NCBI GenBank assembly: GCA_046735215.1
Contig: JBKPSV010000286.1
Coordinates: forward strand, 1-20,900
Source: JAMXLO01 sp046735215
GTDB taxonomy: Bacteria > Pseudomonadota > Alphaproteobacteria > Acetobacterales > Acetobacteraceae
Length of the DNA stretch: 20,900 nt
Direction of reading: 5' to 3'
Shown piece by piece: positions 8,325-14,875 of this stretch. The notes beneath the pieces are model-generated. The model was not told where the DNA came from. It saw only the letters and a program-made list of their open reading frames with translations, and made no database searches. The stretch's first letter is position 1. Each line of letters begins with the position of its first letter. The position numbers were made by a program, and so were the translations under genes.

Positions 8325-9323
8325 TTACCGCGTCGAGGCAGTGGCCCGGAAGCTTGCCAGCAAATCGCGCAGCCAGCCCGCAGGCATTCCGGCGAGGAAG
8401 CGGTCCTGCAGCACGGTCAACCGACCCTGGGTCATGTTCACCATATCGGGCATGAACAGCGCTGGCTCGCGAGTGAACATCAGGTATGCCTGCATCTCGT
8501 TGTACACCAACTGCTCAACGCTGACGTCATACTCATCCTTTCCCAGGAACGCGCGGACGCCGGCTTTCTCATCGGGGGTCAACTCAGTGAGCCAGAAGTT
8601 GCGGACGTAATCGGCATAGGCCGGATTGCCGAAGAATTCCCCATGTGACAGCTCGTGGCGCAGGATGCCGGCACGAATCGCCGGCGTGACGCGCGGGTCG
8701 CTGCCGACCGCCGGGATTGAAATCAGTGCTTCGCTCCCGTCCGGTGCCAGCCAGCCCACCTGTCGCAGCAGCGCCCGCAGCTTTTCTTCGTCGCTGTTGA
8801 GTTCGATGCCCTGGCGGTCAGCGATAGCGAAAAATCGAGCGAGTGCCGCCGCCGCGTAGTCATGGCCGAGGTAGTACGTCTCTACGGTATCGCCGTGCTC
8901 GCTGATCTTCGCATCCAGTTCGGCGTCGGTCAGCACGCGGTCGTGCGGCACTCCCGATTTTTCCACGAACGCTGCGAGCCGATTGAGCATACGCCCCTGT
9001 TCGGTCAACGAGGCAAAGTCGAGCACCAGAATGCGCGGGTTGTCCGCAAAGCGGAACACTGTGAGCGACGGCGGAACGTGTTCAGCGATCTGCTGCTCGT
9101 CGGCCGTGGCGATGTCGAACGGCACGAGAGCCGTGGCCGGCTGACGCGCTGGAGGGGTCGCGACGACCGATACCGGCGTGAGGGGTGGCAGCAACAGCCA
9201 CACCGCAGTTGATCCGCCGAGGGCGACTGCGATGACCGCGGCTACGATGACTGGCCAGTCAGTGCGTTTGCGACGCGGCAGGATCCGGACAGTATCGTCG
9301 GGGCCCGGGTCCGCCGGACTCAT
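8325..9323 (-). CDS. Membrane-anchored putative zinc metallopeptidase (HExxH protein) in the T6SS locus
   Basis: This 332-residue protein has a basic cytoplasmic stretch (RRKR, 17-20), one membrane helix (about 24-46) and a Pro/Ala-rich linker, so the rest should face the periplasm. The motif HELSH (223-227) matches the HExxH zinc-binding signature. A conserved-looking NEMQAYL segment with Glu276, 49 residues downstream, could supply the third ligand as in gluzincins. I do not recognise a named family with certainty. The gene is third in a - strand set, tagF, OmpA-like, zincin, starting 25 bases after the OmpA-like stop. It ends 8 bases from the kinase gene, which converges on it. Possible roles are processing of a cell-envelope protein or of peptidoglycan around the secretion machine; activity is unproven. 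Confidence 0.6.
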   Translation of the reverse strand: MSPADPGPDDTVRILPRRKRTDWPVIVAAVIAVALGGSTAVWLLLPPLTPVSVVATPPARQPATALVPFDIATADEQQIAEHVPPSLTVFRFADNPRILVLDFASLTEQGRMLNRLAAFVEKSGVPHDRVLTDAELDAKISEHGDTVETYYLGHDYAAAALARFFAIADRQGIELNSDEEKLRALLRQVGWLAPDGSEALISIPAVGSDPRVTPAIRAGILRHELSHGEFFGNPAYADYVRNFWLTELTPDEKAGVRAFLGKDEYDVSVEQLVYNEMQAYLMFTREPALFMPDMVNMTQGRLTVLQDRFLAGMPAGWLRDLLASFRATASTR

Positions 9324-9348
9324 GGGTCGGCCGCCGGCACGGCGACCG

Positions 9349-9960
9349 TCATGCGCCCAGGTTAATCACCTGTACGCGGCGATTGCGTGGCTCGGGCGTC
9401 TGCGGCGGTGTCGGCACCAGCAGGCCGTCTTCACCCATACCAACGGCCTGCAGCCGGCTGGCATCGACGTTGTACTTCTTGGCCACATAGGCCACGACTG
9501 CTTCGGCTCGCCGCTCAGACAATGCGCGGTTGAAGTCGTGCGGACCGACGGTGTCGGTATGTCCTTCAATGCGGAACCGGTAGTCCGCGAGGTCCTTGCT
9601 GGACAGCGCGCGGCCGAGTTCATCCAGCGTGCGGATCGCCGCCGGCGTCAATTCGGCTGAGCCATTGGCGAAGTTGACCGTCAGGTTCACCGCCGGAGCG
9701 GTCGTTGCGGCAGCCGGCACCGGCGCCTGATTGCTGCCAGCCACACGCGGCTGCGGTGTCGCCGACGTTGGAGCAGCCTGCGGCTGCGAGGCTGCATCGC
9801 CGCTCGGCGCCAGCCTGATCCCGCGGGTTCCGCCCTTCACCAGGTTCCCGCTTGGCCGCAACGAGTTGATGATCTGGTCGGCCGAAGGGTTCTGTGCCGC
9901 GGCAGGCAGAACATTGACGACCATCGGGACAACGATCAGCGGGGCGATCAGCGCTCGCAC
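9349..9960 (-). CDS. Periplasmic OmpA-family peptidoglycan-binding protein (TagL-like role possible)
   Basis: This 203-residue protein has an N-terminal signal peptide with a likely cleavage at AAA|Q (after residue 22), a low-complexity Ala/Pro/Gln linker (about 52-90) and a C-terminal OmpA domain (about 92-203). The domain carries VNFANGSAEL, IEGHTDTVG (131-139) and the peptidoglycan-contacting NRALSERRA helix (144-152). OmpA domains bind diaminopimelate in peptidoglycan; in T6SS loci such proteins (TagL and others) anchor the TssJLM complex to the wall. Unlike TagL it has no retained membrane helix, so it should be soluble in the periplasm. The start is GTG at 9960, chosen because a strong GGGAGGGAG ribosome site lies 8 bases upstream and the signal peptide begins there. 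It sits between tagF and the zincin gene. TssL here has its own OmpA tail, so this protein may add a second wall contact. Confidence 0.82.
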   Translation of the reverse strand: MRALIAPLIVVPMVVNVLPAAAQNPSADQIINSLRPSGNLVKGGTRGIRLAPSGDAASQPQAAPTSATPQPRVAGSNQAPVPAAATTAPAVNLTVNFANGSAELTPAAIRTLDELGRALSSKDLADYRFRIEGHTDTVGPHDFNRALSERRAEAVVAYVAKKYNVDASRLQAVGMGEDGLLVPTPPQTPEPRNRRVQVINLGA

Positions 9961-9970
9961 GAAACAGACT

Positions 9971-9977
9971 CCCTCCC
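9971..9977 (-). promoter_or_regulatory. Ribosome-binding site for the OmpA-like gene
   Basis: Read on the - strand, GGGAGGG precedes the GTG start at 9960 with a short spacer. It is one of the strongest Shine-Dalgarno sequences in the window, and it decides the start in favour of 9960 over the longer open frame. Confidence 0.6.
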
Positions 9978-9991
9978 AACCCGTGAGCCGG

Positions 9992-9997
9992 AGTATA
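9992..9997 (-). promoter_or_regulatory. Possible -10 element upstream of the OmpA-like gene
   Basis: On the - strand this reads TATACT, a 5-of-6 match to the sigma-70 -10 consensus, in an otherwise GC-rich spacer about 32 bases before the OmpA-like start codon. No good -35 element is found at 16-18 bases, so this is a weak candidate for an internal promoter within the tagF set. Confidence 0.25.
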
Positions 9998-10074
9998 GCG
10001 GCGCGTTCACCGTCAGGCGAGCGCTTGTCGGCCGCAGGCTCGCGGCTGCCCCAGTCATCGCGTTGACCATCGGC

Positions 10075-10653
10075 TCAGATGTCCTGACCGCGCTCGCTTC
10101 CCACGCCGAGAACCATGCTCACGGCTGTCTCGGGGTCGGGCAATCCGGAGAGTTCGAGTCTTGTCTGCGGGACCCGGTCAGAGCCTTGGCACCACCACAG
10201 CGAACCATAAGGATCAAGCGCGCTTGGCGCTGCGGGCGCCCCGAGACGAGTGAGCTCGGCATCCAGCCGGTCCAGGTCGGCATCCTCTTCCAGCGCATCC
10301 AACGCAAGCTGCTCGGCGACGGCCGACCAACCGGACGTTGGTTCCCCGCAACTCGGGGCAACGATAGTAAAGGGAAACATCCGTCCGACGCGGTCCATGC
10401 TGGCGACAAGGACACCGGCAGCCCCAGGCCGCGTCGGGGTCCCGTCCCAGATTGCCGCGCCGATCGCAAAATGCCAAAGCGGCGCGGTCAGCCACGCTTG
10501 CGGCCATAACTCTCCTGCCTGCTGCTGCACTGCCACCGTAAACTCGGCCAGCCACTCATCCCACGGCGTTGCCATCCATGCCGGCAGCCGCCGCGAGACA
10601 AAATCGCCGCACGAAGGAAGCTTGCCGTAGAAGCCGGGCGGGGGAAGATCCAT
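10075..10653 (-). CDS. tagF: TagF (ImpM family), type VI secretion regulator
   Basis: The 192 residues match the TagF/ImpM family across their length. The N-terminal GFYGKLPSCGDFVSR motif (7-21) is diagnostic, followed by WDEWL (31-35) and the later P-L-W-x-FAIG and DRVGRMFPFTI blocks. In Pseudomonas aeruginosa and Agrobacterium, TagF represses T6SS assembly after translation, acting through the forkhead-associated protein Fha, and its effect is counteracted by the PpkA kinase pathway. Here the length is that of a standalone TagF, not the TagF-PppA fusion known in Agrobacterium. It is the first gene of a - strand set continuing 114 bases later with the OmpA-like gene. No clear ribosome site precedes the ATG at 10653. 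Confidence 0.92.
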   Translation of the reverse strand: MDLPPPGFYGKLPSCGDFVSRRLPAWMATPWDEWLAEFTVAVQQQAGELWPQAWLTAPLWHFAIGAAIWDGTPTRPGAAGVLVASMDRVGRMFPFTIVAPSCGEPTSGWSAVAEQLALDALEEDADLDRLDAELTRLGAPAAPSALDPYGSLWWCQGSDRVPQTRLELSGLPDPETAVSMVLGVGSERGQDI

Positions 10654-10658
10654 GCGCG

Positions 10659-10686
10659 AGTGTAGTCACGTTCCGGGTCGTCACAA
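10659..10686 (-). promoter_or_regulatory. Possible promoter placing tagF on a leaderless transcript
   Basis: On the - strand, TTGTGA (10686-10681) and TACACT (10664-10659) are separated by 16 bases. Each matches 4 of 6 positions of the sigma-70 consensus. The expected start of transcription would fall at or next to the tagF ATG (10653), which also lacks a Shine-Dalgarno. The match is modest and could be chance. Confidence 0.25.
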
Positions 10687-10757
10687 GGAGCGCGAGCCCG
10701 TGATCCTACCCCATTCGCGGTCCTTCCCTGCACCTCCGCCTGGGCAAGCCGACGCTA

Positions 10758-11747
10758 CTACGTTCGCTCGGAAGGCGTCGTTTGGCCTCGCCCCGTGGTC
10801 GCTTCCATGCGGGGGCGCCAGTTGGCATCAACCGCGGACAGGCGCGCCGCCAGCGCCTGCAGCTGTTCGCTGATTTGCAGGACCTCATCCCTGGGCGCGG
10901 GGGGTTCCTTCACCGGCGATCGATGCTTTCTCGTTTCCTCCGCGGCCTCATTCGCCTCCTCCAGGCTCGTGATGATCACGCCGGTCACGAGGTTCAGCAC
11001 AATCATGGTGCCAATAAGGATGAACGAGACAAAATAGGCCGGTGCTATCAGCGGATGAGCGATCGAGAGCCGATCGCTGGCTCCGGGCACCTGCTTCCAG
11101 GCATCGTCATAGCCAACGTCGGAGCCGAGATACTCGGTTGCCAGGATGTCGTTCCAGCCCTCCAAGGTCAGCACCTGGAACAACGTGAGCATGCTGCGAT
11201 GGAGCGAGCCAAAGCGAACCGGGTCATTGGCACCGAATGCGAAAGTTCCAATGACGGAATAGATATAGAAATGAAGCAGAAGCAGCAGGCCCACATACCC
11301 CAGCGACGGTATGCCACGCAGCAGTGCAGTCAACAGAATCTGCAGTCCCCGCAGCGCCGTGAACAGGCGCAGCACTCGCACCAGACGGAACACGACCAGG
11401 TATTCAGCACCGACTGGAAGCAGCGAGACCGCAACGATGGAAGCATCGAAGATGTTCCACCCGTTCTTGAAGTAGCGCCACGGGTGGCTACCATGCGCGG
11501 CGATCTTCAGGGCGATCTCTGCCACAAAGATGCACAGAATGGCATGCTGTGCCCATTCGACAGCCTGAGCCAACGGACTTTCTCCGCGAAACAACGGATA
11601 GGTCTCCACGCCGGACAAGATACCGGTCAGGCCGATGGCGATCAGTATGAAGCGGGCGAACCACGGTGTACTGACGATCTTCGTCGCCCAAGCCGAAGCG
11701 CCGTCTTCGTACGGAGTTACAGCATTCGTAACGCTCATGTCGCTCAT
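10758..11747 (-). CDS. Voltage-gated cation channel of the bacterial NaV/CaV family with a TLEGWND filter
   Basis: This 329-residue, six-helix ion transport protein has S1 at about 30-46, S2 at 65-83 with acidic Glu77, S3 at 98-112 with Asn98 and Asp101, and an S4 carrying Arg121, Arg124, Arg127 and Arg133 at three-residue steps. S5 is at about 148-172, followed by a pore helix, and S6 at about 232-260 with a conserved Asn. The selectivity filter is TLEGWND (194-200). Bacterial sodium channels typically have TLESW; Gly in place of Ser is the feature reported as decisive for calcium selectivity in the native prokaryotic channel CavMr. The filter-S6 loop is longer than in NaChBac (about 30 residues), and the C-terminal tail is predicted to form the coiled coil usual in this family. 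An AGGGA ribosome site lies 8 bases before the ATG. It sits between T6SS genes but is not a known T6SS component. Confidence 0.87.
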   Translation of the reverse strand: MSDMSVTNAVTPYEDGASAWATKIVSTPWFARFILIAIGLTGILSGVETYPLFRGESPLAQAVEWAQHAILCIFVAEIALKIAAHGSHPWRYFKNGWNIFDASIVAVSLLPVGAEYLVVFRLVRVLRLFTALRGLQILLTALLRGIPSLGYVGLLLLLHFYIYSVIGTFAFGANDPVRFGSLHRSMLTLFQVLTLEGWNDILATEYLGSDVGYDDAWKQVPGASDRLSIAHPLIAPAYFVSFILIGTMIVLNLVTGVIITSLEEANEAAEETRKHRSPVKEPPAPRDEVLQISEQLQALAARLSAVDANWRPRMEATTGRGQTTPSERT

Positions 11748-11954
11748 GGCCTATGTCCCTGTGCCACGACCGGAGCCATCGACCCCAGTCCAGGCTCCCC
11801 TGACAGCCATTCGATCGGATAGAAACGGTTCACGATTCCCACCCCGAAGCTGAGCGGCCGGTGCCTGATTGCCGCTGACTGAGGATCATCCCCTGACTCG
11901 CTGGTCGCCACAGTGGTCTAGGTCACAGATTCGGTGCGGCATCCTCTGCTATGT
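11748..11954. other. Intergenic spacer between the DUF4337-like gene and the channel gene
   Basis: This 207-base stretch is the longest non-coding gap in the window. I see the channel's ribosome-binding site at its left end but no convincing promoter pair, terminator hairpin with a T tract, or small open frame with a ribosome site. Confidence 0.5.
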
Positions 11955-12578
11955 TTAGAAGACGCCGAGGCTAGGCTCGTAATAGCCAGCCAATGCGCAA
12001 AACGCACCGACTAGCCCCAGACCGCCAGCGAGTCCAAGCAGCGACCGAGAGTTGATGACTGCCGACGCCGTCGCCAGCACGATGCCAAGCTCCATCGCTG
12101 CCGAGCCGTTGTGATACGCGTGCGTCTGCTCCAGCGCGTGGTCACGGGCATGCTCGTACTCATGGGCTCGCTTCGCTATGGCTGCCAGGCCGTCTTCCGG
12201 GTCATTGCTGTAACGATCCTGATCGGCCTGCAAAGCGGTGATGGCCTTCTGGCGCTCTTCGGTCACAGTCGCCGCCCCCGGTTCCAGGGTGCGAATGATC
12301 AGCACCGCGTCACGCGAGAGCGTGGCACGCGTCGATTTCGCCTGATATTGCGACCATGCATCCGCGGCAGCGATCAAATGCTCCTGCACCCTGATCTCGG
12401 CATGTTTGGCGCCCTGTTCCGAGATCGCGAGACCTGCGGCCAGCACGGAGACCACAAGCGCGGCGTATTGGGCCCGCCTCGGCATGGCGTGAGCGTCCGG
12501 GACGTGGTGCTGCTCTGCGTCGGCCGAGTGATGCGCCATGTGTTCGGCGTGTTGGTTGTGCTCTAGTGATTTATACAC
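11955..12578 (-). CDS. DUF4337-like membrane protein with a His-rich N-terminus
   Basis: The 207 residues start with a His-rich segment (8 His within residues 7-30), followed by a membrane helix (about 37-53). A soluble helical region (about 57-155, with WSQYQAKSTR and EERQKAITALQAD) leads to two closely spaced C-terminal membrane helices (about 163-176 and 180-199). The order of one N-terminal helix, a WxxYQAK region and two C-terminal helices fits the DUF4337 family, whose function is unknown. The His cluster could bind metal. The GTG start at 12578 is supported by a GAAGG sequence 9 bases upstream; an internal ATG at residue 14 would keep only part of the His cluster. It lies 62 bases downstream of the glucosaminidase gene on the same strand. 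It could be co-transcribed with it, or could be an immunity-type membrane partner; this is only a positional guess. Confidence 0.65.
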   Translation of the reverse strand: MYKSLEHNQHAEHMAHHSADAEQHHVPDAHAMPRRAQYAALVVSVLAAGLAISEQGAKHAEIRVQEHLIAAADAWSQYQAKSTRATLSRDAVLIIRTLEPGAATVTEERQKAITALQADQDRYSNDPEDGLAAIAKRAHEYEHARDHALEQTHAYHNGSAAMELGIVLATASAVINSRSLLGLAGGLGLVGAFCALAGYYEPSLGVF

Positions 12579-12640
12579 TTGCGCCTGCCTTCATCAGATC
12601 GAACATTGCGGGGGCCATGCCGCCAAACCGAATGGGTGCG

Positions 12641-13378
12641 CTATCTGTCGTATCCGGTGAGCTTATACGACCTCATCACCCAGGTAAGGACATTGCCGTA
12701 GTTGGGATCGGTCGCATATACGCCCTGAAGCGCATAAGCGAACGCCTCTGGATCGTCCTGCCTCTCCATCGCTGCCTTGTAGACCGGTGCCGTAGCAAGC
12801 AGGCGCCCGTGATAGTCGAATGCCTCGCTGACCGATTCGAACCTGCGGAACTTCGCGCTGATAGTGACCGTTTCGCCGTTGATGACCTCTCTGGTCAGGC
12901 TTTCCACCGCCGGCTGGTCGCCGACCGCCTTGATGCCGAAGGGATTGTTGCTGTTAGGCGGCATTGCGGCACCCCAGGCGCTTTCAACAACCCATTGCGC
13001 AATCGTCACCGATGCTGGTACTCTCCATTTCAAGCGGGATGCAATAGCGGCTTCCATTACATCAGGAGGCACTTCTCCGTACCGACCTGCCGTACCGGGC
13101 TTCGCTTCTTCCTCGACAAGTGGCCGCGCCGCGAGCGCATAGTATGTGGCGCTTCCCGGCTCCACCTTGCCCGACGGGGGGATCATGCGCAGGACCACGG
13201 CCTGGAACGCCTCTATCGCAAGCACGGTGCCTGGGTCGGTCACGCCGGTGACAGGAAGCTCGGTATGCGGCTTGGGAAGCCGGTCGTTCAACAGCGCCTG
13301 CACGACGAACACGTCGCCTGCGCGGTTTTCGCCGCTGCGCCCAACAGTGGCGAAGATGGGTGGCGCAACGCGACCCAT
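12641..13378 (-). CDS. Peptidoglycan-binding plus glucosaminidase (GH73-like) protein, candidate T6SS cell-wall enzyme
   Basis: Counting from ATG 13378, the 245 residues have an N-terminal peptidoglycan-binding-like domain (about 8-85; VFVVQALLN and AIEAFQAVVL) and a C-terminal glucosaminidase domain (about 104-245). Glu132 in VVESAWG is placed where GH73 enzymes have their catalytic Glu, and NNPFGIKA (143-150) is the usual companion motif. GH73 enzymes cut the glycan chain between GlcNAc and MurNAc. No signal peptide or membrane helix is visible, even if the frame is extended upstream, so export by the Sec route is unlikely. The gene is divergent from tssL, 128 bases away. Either it opens the wall for the secretion complex or it is a cargo effector. 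The start is uncertain: a TTG at 13420 has a GGGGAG ribosome-like site 10 bases upstream and would give 259 residues. The longer open frame to 14044 runs antisense through tssL and is rejected. Confidence 0.8.
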   Translation of the reverse strand: MGRVAPPIFATVGRSGENRAGDVFVVQALLNDRLPKPHTELPVTGVTDPGTVLAIEAFQAVVLRMIPPSGKVEPGSATYYALAARPLVEEEAKPGTAGRYGEVPPDVMEAAIASRLKWRVPASVTIAQWVVESAWGAAMPPNSNNPFGIKAVGDQPAVESLTREVINGETVTISAKFRRFESVSEAFDYHGRLLATAPVYKAAMERQDDPEAFAYALQGVYATDPNYGNVLTWVMRSYKLTGYDR

Positions 13379-13506
13379 CTCATCGGTGCTCAGAATGGCG
13401 GGCGAAGGTACCAATCCCAAGGTGGCCGAGCTCCCCTCTGTTGATATGCCCGCACAGGACGGCGATGCCTGCGGGTATTCTAACGTAGTTCGCGACGAAT
13501 TTCGCC

Positions 13507-14865
13507 GTGGTTGAGAACCCGTTTGTGGAGCCGGGACATAACGATCGCACGGTGATCGGACCGACACCCGGCGGCGTGCGTCGACCGGCCCGCAAGCCCG
13601 CCCCGCCCGCCGGATCGCGCGACGCTGCGCCTGGGGCGAGTGAAACGAGCCGCCAGAGGGTGCCGGCGGATGGGCCCGATCTGTCGAGCCTCGCTGCCGG
13701 TGCCGGTCATCCGCTCGCCCTGGCGGCAGCGCCGCTGCTGCATCTTCTTTCGCGGCTCCGCAACACGGCGACCGCGCCCGATCCAGGCGATATGCGCGCC
13801 CGCACCCTGCAGGAACTTCGCGCGTTCGAGGACCGGGCGAAGCGGGCGGGCGTGCCGGTCGATCAGGTTCGCGTCGCTCATTACGCCTTGTGCGCCGCGC
13901 TCGACGACGTCGTGCTGAGCACACCCTGGGGCAGCGAGGGCCGCTGGAATAACGAACCGCTGGCGGTTGCCCTGCACAACGACCCACGTGCAGACGCGGG
14001 CTTTTTCGATGCACTGCGATCGCTGCGGACGAGGCTACCCGCATCGGCGCCAGTGGTCGAACTCATGTTCGTCTGTCTATCGCTCGGGATGATGGGGCCA
14101 TATCGGACCGCGCCGAACGGCCCGGCGCAGCTGGAGCGTATCCGGCACCAGGTTTTCGGTCTGCTGCAGCCGCCGCCGGCTCCGCCGCTATCTGCCACGG
14201 CGCACGGCGTGGATGCGCCCCGTCGCCGCCGCTGGCGTGTGCCGATCTGGGTACTGGCGAGCGCAACACTGGCTGCCTTGGCGCTGCTGTATATATGGTG
14301 CCTCAACAGCCTCAACGAGACTTCTGACGCGCTCTACCGCCAGGCGTCAAACGCGCCGCCGACGAGTATGCCGCTGCTGATCCGGCCACCCGCCACGCCG
14401 CCACCCCCACGGGTGGCCACCCCACCCCAACAGGTGTCCAACACAGTCGCCGAGCGATTGCGGCAGGTCTTGGCGGGGCTGCCCGGCGTCGAGGTGATCT
14501 TGGGACCATCCGCGACAGTGGTTCGCATCCCCGCGCAGCTACTGTTTCCCGCGCCGAACGCAACACTCGCGACTGGTCCGGCCATCGAACAACTCAGCGA
14601 GGCGCTGCGCTCCGCGCCGGGAACCATTCGCGTTGTCGCGCACCTCGACTCAGAACCGCTGCGCAACGTGGCTTTTCCGTCGAAATTTGCGTTGACCCAG
14701 GCTCGGGCCAATGCCGTGAGATCGGCGCTTGCGCGCCGATTGCCGGATGCATCGCAGATCGGTGCAGAGGGGCGCGCCGATGCCGAGCCGCTGGAGTCGA
14801 ATGCCACAGCCGACGGACGCAAACGGAACCGTCGGATCGAAATCGTCGTGCAGTCGCCGCAGTGA
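13507..14865 (+). CDS. tssL: TssL (DotU/IcmH family) with C-terminal OmpA domain
   Basis: This 452-residue protein is an inner-membrane component of the T6SS membrane complex with TssM. The N-terminus (ENPFVEPGHNDRTVIGPTPGG) is the characteristic TssL leader. The cytoplasmic DotU domain (about 60-225) includes ALCAALDDVVL, TPWG and the ELMFVCLSLGMMGPYR region. It is followed by an Arg-rich stop (239-243), one membrane helix (about 244-266), a Pro-rich linker and an OmpA-like peptidoglycan-binding domain (about 330-452, ending in KRNRRIEIVV). It is therefore the extended TssL that carries its own wall anchor. The start is a GTG at 13507, chosen because the family motif begins at residue 3; the ribosome site is weak. 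It is directly followed by tssM (10 bases apart). Confidence 0.94.
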   Translation: MVENPFVEPGHNDRTVIGPTPGGVRRPARKPAPPAGSRDAAPGASETSRQRVPADGPDLSSLAAGAGHPLALAAAPLLHLLSRLRNTATAPDPGDMRARTLQELRAFEDRAKRAGVPVDQVRVAHYALCAALDDVVLSTPWGSEGRWNNEPLAVALHNDPRADAGFFDALRSLRTRLPASAPVVELMFVCLSLGMMGPYRTAPNGPAQLERIRHQVFGLLQPPPAPPLSATAHGVDAPRRRRWRVPIWVLASATLAALALLYIWCLNSLNETSDALYRQASNAPPTSMPLLIRPPATPPPPRVATPPQQVSNTVAERLRQVLAGLPGVEVILGPSATVVRIPAQLLFPAPNATLATGPAIEQLSEALRSAPGTIRVVAHLDSEPLRNVAFPSKFALTQARANAVRSALARRLPDASQIGAEGRADAEPLESNATADGRKRNRRIEIVVQSPQ

Positions 14866-14875
14866 TCGACCTGGC

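Noticed and set aside
10782..11822. Long + strand open frame opposite the channel gene
   Set aside because: The translation is rich in His, Gln and Arg without domain or ribosome site, while the opposite strand encodes a complete six-helix channel.
13379..13506. Promoter pair in the divergent gap before tssL (TATTCT at 13476)
   Set aside because: The -10-like word has no -35-like partner at 16-18 bases; the nearest TTGATA is about 29 bases away.
13379..14044. Upstream extension of the glucosaminidase frame to an ATG at 14044 (467 residues)
   Set aside because: The extra 222 residues are antisense to tssL, rich in Arg/Pro/Ser with no domain, and typical of a GC-rich shadow frame.
14729..14875. 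tssM start at the earlier ATG 14729
   Set aside because: It would overlap the OmpA end of tssL by over 130 bases and add a low-complexity Arg-rich stretch before the first membrane helix. ATG 14876 fits the family.
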